In this document: piece by piece, positions 17,702-27,426 of the stretch
Layout of the letters: every line of letters starts with the position of its first letter
How positions within the stretch are numbered: the stretch's first letter is position 1
NCBI GenBank assembly: GCA_017550405.1
Contig: JAFZPH010000006.1
Coordinates: 155,451 to 219,450, forward strand
From: Bacteroidales bacterium
GTDB taxonomy: Bacteria > Bacteroidota > Bacteroidia > Bacteroidales > P3
Length of the DNA: 64,000 nt
Direction of reading: 5' to 3'
Notes under the pieces: generated by a model
The model's database searches: none
Told to the model about the DNA's origin: nothing
Seen by the model: only the letters and a program-made list of their open reading frames with translations
Made by a program: the position numbers and the translations under genes

Positions 17702-19171
17702 TTATTTGTTCTTTTTTTCCCAGAAACGGAATTTCGTTGGAATAATACTAAGCGTATATGTGTAAGCCTCTGGTTTGAATATTAAAGACCAACCCATATA
17801 AATAACTAAATATATTATCAGCACGATTGCACCTTTAAGATACATCCCAAATCCCAAAAAATGACCAATTATAAAACTAACGATTGCTGCTAACGTTGAT
17901 GCAATGGCCACAGGCATCAAATCCCTCAATTGACTAAACCACTTATAACCAATATACTTTGACACCAATCCTACATGTACAAAATATGCAAACCAACTAT
18001 TAATTATCACACCAACTAAAAGTCCCTTCATTCCAAACAGCAATAAACCAATAACCACTGAACCGAGACCCACTACTCTTTTTATAATTGTCCATTTAAA
18101 CATTATCCCACTTTTCCCAATGGCTGCTATAGGTTGAAGATTGACAGAATGCAGACAACTGGGCAACCCTGCTATACATAATGCCTGAAAATAGGGAATA
18201 CTATTAACCCATCTGTCAGAATATAGCAATATAAAAATTGGTTCGGCAAGCAAAATCAAAATAAACATCATGGGGAAAGAAATATATGACAGAGTCATTA
18301 TCAAACGACGAATGATATTAATCATTGCCTGCTTATTATCCTGCACTGATGCATATAAAGGAAATGTCACTTGGGTCATTATTGAAGAAATGCTATGAGA
18401 TGCCATGGACTCTGTTCCATGAGCCTTAGCATAATATCCCATAGTGGATGGATTATAAATCTTACCTATTAACAAACCCTGTATCTGATTTGAAAAAGAA
18501 TTAATCAAATGGGTCAAAAACATATAAAAGCCAAAGCCAAATAACTCCTTAAATGACCTCCAAGAAAACGCCAAAATAGGACGCCATCTAACATAAAACC
18601 AAAAAAACAATGCGGGTACAGCAGCCAACAAGAGATTCTGCGTAACCAAAGCCCACACACCAAAACCCTTATATGCCAAAAATAATGTAATAATCAAAGA
18701 TACTATAGATGTAGTAATTGAAATGATAGAAAGGATTTTGAAATTCAGATTCTTCTTCAATTGATTCCTTTGAACAAGGTTAAAAGCATAAATGAACAAT
18801 AATAAACCTTGTACTCGTAAAACATCAGACAGTATCGGGATATCATAAAATCTTGCAATGGCTGGAGCACAGAAAAAAAGAACACAATAAAGAAATCCTG
18901 CCATCCCTAGATTCCAAAAGAATATAGTTGAATAATCCTCTTGAGTGGGATTTTTTTTCTGTATCAACGCAGAACCAAACCCACCATCAATAAAGGCCTC
19001 TGCCAACACCATAAAGATACCCAACATTCCAATGCAACCATAATCAAACGGTGTAAGCAATCTGGCAAGAACTATACCCGAAACAAAGTTCACTGCCATT
19101 TTTGAATACTTCTGAATGGCAGTCCACACCATACTGGACGCAGCTTTCTGCTTCAAATTATTTTTAGCCAT
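17702..19171 (-). CDS. Wzx-type lipid-linked oligosaccharide flippase (MOP superfamily)
   Basis: A highly hydrophobic 489-residue protein with about 14 predicted membrane segments. The N-terminal MVWTAIQKYSKMAVNFVSGIVLARLLTP is typical of the WzxC/PST polysaccharide exporter branch, followed by GIFMVLAEAFIDGGFGSALIQKK. It would move undecaprenyl-linked repeat units across the inner membrane for Wzy to polymerise. It is the only flippase in the window. It lies eight bases upstream of the opine dehydrogenase gene in the same transcription unit. The broad function is secure; as in all Wzx proteins, substrate structure cannot be read from sequence. Confidence 0.92.
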   Translation of the reverse strand: MAKNNLKQKAASSMVWTAIQKYSKMAVNFVSGIVLARLLTPFDYGCIGMLGIFMVLAEAFIDGGFGSALIQKKNPTQEDYSTIFFWNLGMAGFLYCVLFFCAPAIARFYDIPILSDVLRVQGLLLFIYAFNLVQRNQLKKNLNFKILSIISITTSIVSLIITLFLAYKGFGVWALVTQNLLLAAVPALFFWFYVRWRPILAFSWRSFKELFGFGFYMFLTHLINSFSNQIQGLLIGKIYNPSTMGYYAKAHGTESMASHSISSIMTQVTFPLYASVQDNKQAMINIIRRLIMTLSYISFPMMFILILLAEPIFILLYSDRWVNSIPYFQALCIAGLPSCLHSVNLQPIAAIGKSGIMFKWTIIKRVVGLGSVVIGLLLFGMKGLLVGVIINSWFAYFVHVGLVSKYIGYKWFSQLRDLMPVAIASTLAAIVSFIIGHFLGFGMYLKGAIVLIIYLVIYMGWSLIFKPEAYTYTLSIIPTKFRFWEKKNK

Positions 19172-19282
19172 TATTTATTTACCTTCAACAGAATTATTCA
19201 TTATAGAAAAAACGGATTCTTCCGACCAACTAATACCATCTTCACAAGCGAAAGCATTGAAAAGAACCGTTTTTTAGAACAA

Positions 19283-20437
19283 CTACATTTTTTTTATTAT
19301 CTTCTTAACCTCAAAACGCATTTGCTTAAGAACTGAATTATCAAAATATTTGTGTACCAATCCAGAATATCCATCACCTTGATATTTTTTCCAAAAAGCA
19401 TCTTTGCTTAACTTTGTTGATGTAGATTTAATTTGGATATTCTTTTTAATTTTATCAACTTCTACCTCGTATATTTCTGCCAATTGAGCACTATCTTCAA
19501 TCAATCTTTGCCCTTTGTCGCTATGCACTATCACCAATGATACTCCTTTGTTTTTTTTCTTCTTGGCAATTTTATTATATCCCCAAAAGTCACCAATTGT
19601 AATATCGCTATAACGATGATAACTACGATAGACACAGTTAAAACATGAAGGCCTTAATGAAACACTGTTCACAAAGAAACTATAATAAGCCTGATTTATC
19701 CATTTGGCTTTCTCTCTATTATTGGACAACCTTACAGCATTTGTATACGAATCCCACCCGAATTTTTTTTCACGGAAACTATACCCAACTATTTTCTTAC
19801 CATAGTATTTCTCTAAATAAGAAATGTGTTCTTTGAAAAGATTATTATTGGGGACACCATGGCATAATAGATCCACCACAATAAGATTATCGTATTCTTG
19901 TCCAAGAAATGACCTTAGTGCAGCACATTGGCATGGAGTGCCAGAAAACAATACTTTTTCACCTTTCACTAATAAATCTTTAATGGGATGGAATATCTCA
20001 TGTATATCACTTTGGACATATTTAGATCCCCTCATTCTATCCCTATAACCTGGATCATTTGTTATAACATGGTGAACAGTAAAATCATCCTCCATTACCG
20101 AACCAACAACAAATCCAGACTCTCTCAATACCACATCCGACAAAGCGGAAAAAGCCCCTCCTGAGGTACTTTTCCCCAACACCTTCTTATCACCAAATAT
20201 CAGTGCATACGCCTTCTTATTATTCGACGGTTCTTTATGTTCCTTTTTGAAATCACAGGTTCTTAAACACAACCCACAATTGATACATTTTGAATCATCA
20301 ATAGTCGGAACTATAAATCCCCTCTCGTTTACTGTTTTCGAGATGGCGTTATTGGGGCAAACAGCCATACAGGCCAAACATCCACAACAGTTAACTTCAT
20401 CAGTAGTATCTATTCTATTAATAGTATTGGTAACCAT
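19283..20437 (-). CDS. Ferredoxin-FrhB-like Fe-S protein of polysaccharide loci
   Basis: A protein of 384 residues with two N-terminal [4Fe-4S] motifs: C17, C20, C23, C27 and C51, C54, C57, C61. They are followed by the coenzyme F420 hydrogenase/dehydrogenase beta-subunit domains, with GKSTSGGAFSAL, FSGTPCQCAAL and DLLCHGVPN. Bacteroidales do not make F420, so the FrhB fold is used for another, probably flavin-dependent, reduction. Such proteins are common next to polysaccharide pyruvyl transferases, as here with only the Wzy gene between. The start at 20437 is chosen because it limits overlap with the Wzy gene to 20 bases and begins just before the first cluster. The reaction is unknown. Confidence 0.82.
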   Translation of the reverse strand: MVTNTINRIDTTDEVNCCGCLACMAVCPNNAISKTVNERGFIVPTIDDSKCINCGLCLRTCDFKKEHKEPSNNKKAYALIFGDKKVLGKSTSGGAFSALSDVVLRESGFVVGSVMEDDFTVHHVITNDPGYRDRMRGSKYVQSDIHEIFHPIKDLLVKGEKVLFSGTPCQCAALRSFLGQEYDNLIVVDLLCHGVPNNNLFKEHISYLEKYYGKKIVGYSFREKKFGWDSYTNAVRLSNNREKAKWINQAYYSFFVNSVSLRPSCFNCVYRSYHRYSDITIGDFWGYNKIAKKKKNKGVSLVIVHSDKGQRLIEDSAQLAEIYEVEVDKIKKNIQIKSTSTKLSKDAFWKKYQGDGYSGLVHKYFDNSVLKQMRFEVKKIIKKM

Positions 20438-21611
20438 TTCTCTTATATTTATTCCAATCGGACAACAAGAGGCCAAAGCAAACTGAACTACTTGTAATCC
20501 AAGTACAATCTATGGCATAGAAAGAGTATAGTGACATCCCTATCGCAATTGCCACAGTACAATAATATTCTCTAGTATATAAATAACCATGCTTGCGCAT
20601 AGAGACCCCTTCTTTAATCATAGCGACATAAAACACTATATACAATATCAATGCCACAATACCATAGTCAAATAAGAATTCCACAAAATCATTATGTGCA
20701 TGACCTCCTCCTGTTAGATCCATTACTGCACCTGAACCATAGCCAAAAATCAATCGAATAATGGAATTAGACCCAAATAACTTCGAGACTAAATATACCC
20801 ATCTATCCCATCTTCCACTTCCACCATCCTCCTCAATTTGCTCCATTCGACTCAACATATTAAAATCATATATTGAAGTCATCCATATCATGAAAAGATA
20901 TGCAACAGCCAAGACTATTGACACGAGAACAAATCGACCCACTAAATTATTGGCCTTCTTGTTTGGGTCTGATGGCATAATGTAATATATAACCATCATT
21001 GCACCCAAAATAAAGAAAGCTCCTCGTTTATTTGACATTAGGATACAGGCGAAAGCAATAAGAAAAGGTACTATTTTGTATTTTTTGACTGTATTAATCA
21101 ATATAATTGGAAGTAATCCAACAATATAATAAACGTCAGATGTGGATCCAGATCTTATTGCATCAGACCGGAATGACTGCATTCCTCTAAAAAATAAAAT
21201 GGAGATTATTACAAAGCAAAACCAAAGTATCCAAGAATATTGTTTTAAATCAGCCTTCCCGCCAACAGAAAAAAAGGCCAATACCACCAGTACTCCGTAT
21301 GGAATTGTCAAAAAATGGAACCACTCATTTAAACCTATTTTATAGGATGTAATAAATGGAATAAATGCTAAAATCCATATATATATGAAAAAAGACAAAT
21401 AATAGCGAATTCCTTTTATCGAACGATATGATTTGTTTTTTGAAAAAAGTACATATAATCCTATTCCTATGAATAGAATCTGTATTAAATTCCATACACC
21501 ACCTTGTTCACTAGTGGTCGAAGTACCTCTTATTATTTTTAAGACTAAAAAGACTACTAATGACAATAGTAGAAACAAATACGAGTAATTATGTTTCCTC
21601 ACACCAGACAT
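20418..21611 (-). CDS. O-antigen/capsule polymerase (Wzy-like)
   Basis: A 397-residue integral membrane protein with about ten hydrophobic segments. A larger extracytoplasmic loop towards the C-terminus holds the short RWDRWVY and GGGHAHNDFVEFLFDYG stretches. The HAHNDF motif is the conserved core of the O-antigen ligase/polymerase (Wzy_C) family. Polymerase rather than ligase is favoured because it is the only such protein and lies beside the flippase. It works on the outer face of the inner membrane, joining lipid-linked repeats. Its start overlaps the stop of the pyruvyl transferase gene (TAATG). Confidence 0.85.
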   Translation of the reverse strand: MSGVRKHNYSYLFLLLSLVVFLVLKIIRGTSTTSEQGGVWNLIQILFIGIGLYVLFSKNKSYRSIKGIRYYLSFFIYIWILAFIPFITSYKIGLNEWFHFLTIPYGVLVVLAFFSVGGKADLKQYSWILWFCFVIISILFFRGMQSFRSDAIRSGSTSDVYYIVGLLPIILINTVKKYKIVPFLIAFACILMSNKRGAFFILGAMMVIYYIMPSDPNKKANNLVGRFVLVSIVLAVAYLFMIWMTSIYDFNMLSRMEQIEEDGGSGRWDRWVYLVSKLFGSNSIIRLIFGYGSGAVMDLTGGGHAHNDFVEFLFDYGIVALILYIVFYVAMIKEGVSMRKHGYLYTREYYCTVAIAIGMSLYSFYAIDCTWITSSSVCFGLLLSDWNKYKRNGYQYY

Positions 21612-22690
21612 TATCCTAACATTTTGCGTAAATAATCCAACGAAAGGCTTATATTATGTTCTTTTATTCTAATAGTATTATCTATTTCTCCATTTCCATA
21701 AAGAGCAACCTGTCCCTTATTATCCTGATGCTCAACAAACTTATCTAATTCAAATAAATGCATTAAATCTTTTATCCTATTTGAACGAGCATTCTTAATC
21801 AAAGCATATACTGGCTTCTCAAAAACAATTCCTAAAGCCACTCCATGGAACGATGCACTGACAACATACGAAGCACTTTGATAAAAACCAATAAACTCCT
21901 CAATAGGAACATCATAAAATGTATAATCTGACCGCATCCATTTAATAGGAGTATTGCATATTGAGACAATAGGGAAGCCCGTCTTTTTCTTGATCTGATA
22001 CGCAACATCAGCCATTCGCTTATTTCTCTGCACCTGATAACAGAGAATAAAAGGACCTTTTATTCTTGGTTCTTTAGAGAATTCATGCCACCTTTCTTTA
22101 GATAACAAGAAAACAGGATCCAACACTCTCAAACAATGATATGGTGTAAAACTTTCAATGTAATCTTTAGCCGACTGCTCTCTAACAGAAATTCCTTTAT
22201 AATTTGACAAAGCATCTCTTAGTTTTGCCTTCTGTTCATCGGAATAACATAATTCTTCCATACTTGCTGCATAACTGAACCGAATAGCACTCTCCTTTCC
22301 AAATTTCAACAATCTTGCATCTAAGAATCGAGGTGTAGTAGAAAACTTCCACACTTGATCACTACCAGTAATTAAACAATCTGCTTCGGGGCAATCAGAT
22401 TTTAAATCTGACATATTCGTATAAGGCCTTGTCAACAACAATTTCTTCTCATGAAAGATTGCAAAATAATCTTTGAGTCGATCATTTTCTTTACGTCTTA
22501 ACCATGACAAAAAATCCAGATAAAGACTCCTGATATTAAAACTTTTTCCCTTCTTCTTTTTAACGACATCCTTCGTTTCTAATATTACATTTTCATGTCC
22601 CAAAGAAATCAATGTCTGCTGCAATGCATAGGCCTGCAAGACAGCTCCATAATTTGTCGTGTGATGATATGTAACAGTTAATGTATTCAT
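21611..22690 (-). CDS. Polysaccharide pyruvyl transferase family protein
   Basis: A 359-residue protein of the PS_pyruv_trans family. The N-terminal strand and loop TVTYHHTTNYGAVLQAYALQQ is the family hallmark, followed by CLITGSDQVWKF and, in the second half, ASFHGVALGIVFEKPVYA. Known members use phosphoenolpyruvate to form pyruvate ketals on sugars and have a GT-B like fold. The first ATG (22690) is used; a TTG two codons upstream is possible. It is translationally coupled to Wzy by TAATG. It would add a negative charge to the repeat unit in the cytosol. Some members near FrhB-like proteins have not been shown to be true pyruvyl transferases, so the substrate is open. Confidence 0.87.
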   Translation of the reverse strand: MNTLTVTYHHTTNYGAVLQAYALQQTLISLGHENVILETKDVVKKKKGKSFNIRSLYLDFLSWLRRKENDRLKDYFAIFHEKKLLLTRPYTNMSDLKSDCPEADCLITGSDQVWKFSTTPRFLDARLLKFGKESAIRFSYAASMEELCYSDEQKAKLRDALSNYKGISVREQSAKDYIESFTPYHCLRVLDPVFLLSKERWHEFSKEPRIKGPFILCYQVQRNKRMADVAYQIKKKTGFPIVSICNTPIKWMRSDYTFYDVPIEEFIGFYQSASYVVSASFHGVALGIVFEKPVYALIKNARSNRIKDLMHLFELDKFVEHQDNKGQVALYGNGEIDNTIRIKEHNISLSLDYLRKMLG

Positions 22691-22715
22691 ATACAATATG
22701 TGAGATTATTATTCA

Positions 22716-23618
22716 TTACACTGCTGATGAACTTGGCAGGATAGTCAAATCTGATAGTTTTTGATAGAACTCATCTGTAAAATACCCAAATCCTGTTGAA
22801 AATGTCAATTCTCCAAAAACAGGTCGATTATTAATATTATATAAATCAACCCTTACCTGTGGGATACCCTCTGAAAGTATTTCTGAAATTCTAAACATTT
22901 CTTCAAGACAAGCCGGCTTGGATATCGACTCTCCTGATTTTGCTATTACATGTCCAAAACTTTTTATATACTGAGGCATCGGATTCCATTCTAAATCATA
23001 TAAGGCAATATTCACTGTACTTTTTGTTCTCCCGAACGTAACCAGAATGCAATATGGTTTTCCTGAAAAACACCATATTTTATAATCAATTAATGATACC
23101 TCACCCTCTTGTCTTGGCAATAACTTTTCTGCTATTATACAAGGTTTTATCTTTAAATAATGTAACTGCCCTCCAGACACTCCAAACGGATGTTTATACC
23201 ACCACCTTAATTGTTTCAAAACACCTTTAAAATCTACCTCATCTTTATTCTTTACAACAATCAACTGATTACATCCATTGTTGCTTTTTAGAATAAACTC
23301 TTTCGGTAGTGATGACAAATCCACATCTTCAGGTCTCTCCCATACTGCATAAAGAGTATTTAGGTACTTTCCCAAACCCTTTTGTGTAACATATTCTCGC
23401 ACCCTATACTTGTCTGTACACAATGACCATAACTCAGTATCAGTATTTAACTGTAACCAGTAAATCTTTTCAATAAATGATTTGGGTCTCTTGAAATCAG
23501 GAAATTCACCAAATACTTTATGGTAGCATCTCGCCATTTCTATCCTTGGGTCTATTGTTAGGAAAAAACAATGAACTCTATAGACAAATCCCCTATATAA
23601 TCGTTCTATTCTGAACAT
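22716..23618 (-). CDS. TupA-like ATP-grasp ligase (3 of 3)
   Basis: A TupA-like protein of 300 residues from the ATG at 23618; a GTG ten codons upstream (23648) is an alternative. The family block FKRPKSFIEKIYWLQL is followed by TDKYRVREYV. The ATP-grasp elements are FILKSNNGCNQLIVV, CIIAEKLLPRQEGE, DYKIWCFSGKPYCI and VRVDLYNINNRPVFGELTF. It lies well away from the other two TupA-like genes, between the nucleotidyltransferase-like gene and the pyruvyl transferase. It is probably a cytosolic amide ligase acting on a sugar precursor. The substrate is not known. Confidence 0.83.
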   Translation of the reverse strand: MFRIERLYRGFVYRVHCFFLTIDPRIEMARCYHKVFGEFPDFKRPKSFIEKIYWLQLNTDTELWSLCTDKYRVREYVTQKGLGKYLNTLYAVWERPEDVDLSSLPKEFILKSNNGCNQLIVVKNKDEVDFKGVLKQLRWWYKHPFGVSGGQLHYLKIKPCIIAEKLLPRQEGEVSLIDYKIWCFSGKPYCILVTFGRTKSTVNIALYDLEWNPMPQYIKSFGHVIAKSGESISKPACLEEMFRISEILSEGIPQVRVDLYNINNRPVFGELTFSTGFGYFTDEFYQKLSDLTILPSSSAV

Positions 23619-23689
23619 CCTTTGCTTATCTAAACGCAAAAAGTCCACTCACATTGGACATATCATAAACCAAAATCATATTATTCTAT

Positions 23690-24751
23690 TCAAAATATCA
23701 CCTCAACTGCTTTTTTCAAAAAACGATTACGCATACTTGGGATATACTTTAAAACTGAATAATACGACTTAAAATTGGATATATAATAGTGTACTCTATA
23801 CCCAAAAGGCCTCTCAGGTACAGGTACAAAACAGTCATCTAAACTCATCAACAACTTGAACATGACCTGAATATCATCAGCCGATACCTGTTCGAATTTA
23901 TAATAAGAAAAATCTTTCCTTAAGATTACTTCTGCACACCCAACCACCAATGTAAAAAAATCGACTATTTTAAGGCGTATCAACACCTCTTTTAAATCAT
24001 TTGCATTAACTTCATCGCGATAATATATTAACGTCATACCTACATCTACTATTAACCTCATAGATGCAGGGTTGGTTACATCTATAACATGAGCTATTAA
24101 ATGCATCACTTGATAAACAATACATGTTATAGGGCTCATGACGTAATAGCCTTCTGCTGTTTTAAAAACATCATTTAATGATTCTTCTAAATAGGAAAGA
24201 GCGTTTACTTGTAACTCGGTATATGCATTGAGAAATATTCGATGATTTTCTATATGAACTCCTTTATAGTCAAATCCTGTCCGCTTATTTGTCTTGGAAA
24301 CATTCTTCTTGGCAAATAAAAAATTACCCTTCTCATAATCATTGAACAAAAAGAAATCAATGTCACCAGAAGGACGTGATTCAGGTTTGGGGTAAAACTT
24401 TGATAATGCTATACCCTTAAATAGAAGGAGTTTGATATTATTTTGAAGACAAATATCTATAATTTCCCTTAATACCTGCTCGTGAACATGATATTCGTCC
24501 CATATTTCTTGGGCAGACAACCCCCAGTTGATAGACTTGATGCGTGGTGGCTGATTTTCTTTAGGAAGCTTACAAATTCCATCCCATACCCATGCTAATA
24601 ATCCTTGTGCGGCAGCAAAATCCATCATTTTATCCCAATCCACATCTGCAGATTGCAACAAACGGTCAGGTTGTACATCCAGGATTCCGTATCTCAAAAG
24701 ACCAATCATGTAGGTCTCTATTTCATTAAAACAACTAGTTTCTGGCTTCAT
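23690..24751 (-). CDS. Nucleotidyltransferase-fold protein (NTP_transf_5 family)
   Basis: A 353-residue protein. The helical N-terminus has a DWDKMMDFAAAQGLLAW stretch. The nucleotidyltransferase core follows, with LLLFKGIALSKFY (about 109-120) and SGDIDFFL (128-135), matching the Gly-Asp-x-Asp metal motif of the superfamily. The family is frequent in capsule and exopolysaccharide loci, but its reaction has not been settled, so no substrate is offered. The ATG at 24751 is used; the frame extends ten codons to a TTG. There is no signal peptide. The C-terminal half is helical with no clear second domain. Transfer of a nucleotide or phosphate-linked group to a precursor is plausible from the fold only. 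Confidence 0.75.
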   Translation of the reverse strand: MKPETSCFNEIETYMIGLLRYGILDVQPDRLLQSADVDWDKMMDFAAAQGLLAWVWDGICKLPKENQPPRIKSINWGLSAQEIWDEYHVHEQVLREIIDICLQNNIKLLLFKGIALSKFYPKPESRPSGDIDFFLFNDYEKGNFLFAKKNVSKTNKRTGFDYKGVHIENHRIFLNAYTELQVNALSYLEESLNDVFKTAEGYYVMSPITCIVYQVMHLIAHVIDVTNPASMRLIVDVGMTLIYYRDEVNANDLKEVLIRLKIVDFFTLVVGCAEVILRKDFSYYKFEQVSADDIQVMFKLLMSLDDCFVPVPERPFGYRVHYYISNFKSYYSVLKYIPSMRNRFLKKAVEVIF

Positions 24752-24805
24752 ATAAAAACATCCAACAATATATATAATCAAAATACTGGAAGAAAAGCCA
24801 AGGAC

Positions 24806-26098
24806 TTAATCGCGTTTAAATATATCTCGAGTATATACTTTATCAACTACATCATCTAAACAATTATCATACCTATTCGCAATAATTGCTCTGCTTAGGG
24901 ACTTGAAGTAATCTAAATTGTTTACAACATCACTCCCGAAAAAGGTACTTCCATTTTCCAATGTGGGTTCATAGATAATCACTTTTGCACCCTTGGCTTT
25001 TACTCGTTTCATCACCCCCTGAATACTGCTTTGCCGGAAATTGTCGGAATTGCTTTTCATCGTTAAACGATACACACCGATAACGCACTCTTTCCGCTCC
25101 TCCCCAGCCTTAAAATCTCCTCGATTATACTCATCGTAGTACCCAGCCATTCGCAAGACCTGATCTGCTATGAAGTCTTTTCTAGTGCTATTGCTATCTA
25201 CAATGGCCCGAATTAAGTCCTGCGGCACATCGGCATAATTAGCCAACAATTGCTTTGTATCTTTTGGTAAGCAATAACCGCCATAACCAAAAGAAGGATT
25301 GTTATAATGGTTCCCTATGCGTGGGTCTAAGCAAACCCCATCAATGATTTGCTGAGTATCAAGCCCCTTTAGTTCGGCATAAGTATCTAATTCGTTAAAA
25401 TAACTAACCCTAAGTGCCAAATAGGTATTGGCAAACAATTTTACAGCCTCCGCTTCTGTTGATCCCATATAAAGAATAGGGACATCCTGCTTTACAGCTC
25501 CGCCCTTTATGAGGGTAGCAAAGATTTGGGCAGCACTTCTCAAACAAGTGTCCCTTTGGTCAAACCCAACGATTATGCGGGATGGGTATAGATTATCATA
25601 TAACGCTTTTGACTCTCGAAGAAACTCGGGGGCAAAAATAATTTTTGAAGTATTGTATTTCTTTCTTACAGATTCTGTGTATCCAACTGGAATAGTACTC
25701 TTTATCACCATAATGGCGGTTGGATTCACCTTCTGCACTTTTTGAATCACATCTTCAACTGCTGAAGTATCGAAAAAGTTTTTTGCTGTATCATAGTTAG
25801 TTGGAGCTGCAATGACAACAAAATCGGCATCCTTATAGCCGTTCTCCCAATCGGTAGTCGCCGTTAACTGAAGTGGATTTTCTAGAATATAATCTTTCTC
25901 GCTGATTCCTTGCTGTAGTTTTGTATCTTCTGCAAAGAAACGCTCGATATAATCATCCTGAATAGGAGATTGTCTATTGTTGACCTTATTGACTCTCTCT
26001 TGAACTATATCTACAGAAACCACATCATTATGTTGAGCTAACAATGTAGCAATACTAAGACCTACATAACCAGTACCTGCAACAGCAATTTTTTTCAT
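24806..26098 (-). CDS. ugd: UDP-glucose 6-dehydrogenase (copy 1)
   Basis: A 430-residue nucleotide-sugar dehydrogenase. The NAD motif GTGYVGLS is at 8-15, Lys220 is in [14 protein letters not shown], and the catalytic Cys276 is in [10 protein letters not shown]. The C-terminal UDP-binding domain includes [14 protein letters not shown]. It oxidises UDP-glucose twice to UDP-glucuronate in the cytosol. It is highly similar to the second copy at 37274-38566, with the same length and the same motif positions. It follows the OPX export gene. Having two ugd genes implies a strong demand for uronic acid or a history of joining two loci. UDP-glucuronate would be the natural acceptor for amide ligases encoded nearby (inference). 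Confidence 0.92.
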   Translation of the reverse strand: MKKIAVAGTGYVGLSIATLLAQHNDVVSVDIVQERVNKVNNRQSPIQDDYIERFFAEDTKLQQGISEKDYILENPLQLTATTDWENGYKDADFVVIAAPTNYDTAKNFFDTSAVEDVIQKVQKVNPTAIMVIKSTIPVGYTESVRKKYNTSKIIFAPEFLRESKALYDNLYPSRIIVGFDQRDTCLRSAAQIFATLIKGGAVKQDVPILYMGSTEAEAVKLFANTYLALRVSYFNELDTYAELKGLDTQQIIDGVCLDPRIGNHYNNPSFGYGGYCLPKDTKQLLANYADVPQDLIRAIVDSNSTRKDFIADQVLRMAGYYDEYNRGDFKAGEERKECVIGVYRLTMKSNSDNFRQSSIQGVMKRVKAKGAKVIIYEPTLENGSTFFGSDVVNNLDYFKSLSRAIIANRYDNCLDDVVDKVYTRDIFKRD

Positions 26099-26222
26099 AA
26101 TTCAGTTTAAATTATCTTCATTAATAGCGACTACTTGTTATCAATTTGCTTATCGACAACGATAAATCAATATAATATCGACTGATTCAGATTCAAAAAA
26201 GTATGTTACTACAGTAATATCA

Positions 26223-27098
26223 CTAATGGAAAAGACCCCGTCTATCTATCACGTATCTTCTATATATACGCCACACGAAATGTGCCAATGAAACACCTAT
26301 ACTTGCGTATGGCCCAACTGATTCTTGATATGTCCGCCTGGAATCTGCTTGCCTACGCCTTTTCATAGTCGGTTGGACGTAGACAATATCGTTCTGTTGG
26401 AGATAATATACTTCGGAGTCGAACATGGTTTTCTTGGTGAGGTCTATCTCTATAGGTGTTACCATTCCGTTCTTCTCCCGCATCACAACCACATTATCTC
26501 GCAAACCGTACTGGGTGATATCACCACACATAGCCAAAGCTTCGAAAATGGTTAGTCGTTCTCCTGTGATATGCAACTCACGCGGTCTGCGCACTTCCCC
26601 AACCACAGAAACCCTGAAATTCATCGGACTGACGGTGACAACTGGATCCAGAACATATTCTCCATTTATGAGAAGCACTTGTATCTTATTCTGCAAACTA
26701 TCGTATGTAATCCCATCTACTTTCAATTTCCCTATCACAGGAAAGTTGATATACCCTTCTTGGTCCACCAGATAGCCTTCCACCTGCCGCCCTTCTTTGC
26801 GTTTATACGTTTCTGACATTCTATATGCCTGATTAGAATTCCCTACCCTGTTCAAGCGACTCTGCTCAACTGCGACAACATGTGTCTCTTGATTGAATGG
26901 GACAGCACTTACCGGTGTCTGGCTGTATACATAGATATACAACTGATCGCCTGCATGGATGGAGTTGGAATAGGTAGACAAAATCTGCTGGGCACTATCG
27001 CGCTCGGCATCACTCACATACGCCATTTCTCGCGGTGCGCCGCAGGAGCAGAAGCATGCTACAATAAGTATGAAAAGAGGATATATGATACGATTCAT
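26223..27098 (-). CDS. Polysaccharide export outer-membrane lipoprotein (Wza/OPX family)
   Basis: A 291-residue protein with a lipoprotein signal peptide (lipobox near CFCSCG, acylated Cys at about 19). The PES domain starts at HAGDQLYIYVYSQ and is unusually long through an insert at about 75-105. An SLBB domain holds VSVVGEVRRPRELHI and DVVY-like repeats. The C-terminus is short and basic, without an obvious transmembrane helix like that of E. coli Wza. It would form the periplasmic and outer-membrane channel for the polymer. No Wzc-type co-polymerase or tyrosine kinase gene adjoins it, which is unusual. The gene starts about 250 bases after a probable internal promoter. Confidence 0.88.
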   Translation of the reverse strand: MNRIIYPLFILIVACFCSCGAPREMAYVSDAERDSAQQILSTYSNSIHAGDQLYIYVYSQTPVSAVPFNQETHVVAVEQSRLNRVGNSNQAYRMSETYKRKEGRQVEGYLVDQEGYINFPVIGKLKVDGITYDSLQNKIQVLLINGEYVLDPVVTVSPMNFRVSVVGEVRRPRELHITGERLTIFEALAMCGDITQYGLRDNVVVMREKNGMVTPIEIDLTKKTMFDSEVYYLQQNDIVYVQPTMKRRRQADSRRTYQESVGPYASIGVSLAHFVWRIYRRYVIDRRGLFH

Positions 27099-27351
27099 TG
27101 TAAAATTATATCTTTTAAGGTTCAGACGGATAACTAAAATTTGAGGGAAGTAAGAACAACTATCACATCAAAACTATGGGTAGGACTCTTGATTGACTAT
27201 GGAGTATTTTAACTTCAATATTTCAACATGGCACAACACGTCATCCCGAAGAATTACCTATAATAACACGTATTCCCAATACATTGCACGAGCCAATATA
27301 TCAGGTACTTACACACAAACCATCGGGGAAAACAATCCCCTATTTCATTAT

Positions 27352-27383
27352 ACAAAGATACGCTTTTTTTTATACTTCCTAAA
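27352..27383 (-). promoter_or_regulatory. Possible internal promoter before the OPX gene
   Basis: On the minus strand TATCTTTGT lies at 27352-27360, close to the Bacteroidales -7 consensus TAnnTTTG. A TTTA lies 19 bases further upstream, at the expected -33 position, though it is not the ideal TTTG. Transcription from here would give a leader of about 245 bases before the OPX gene. It would separate the locus into two transcription units. Based on pattern only. Confidence 0.45.
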
Positions 27384-27426
27384 AAAAAATTATGAAAAAT
27401 TTTCGACGTAGGTGGGTTCTATAAAT

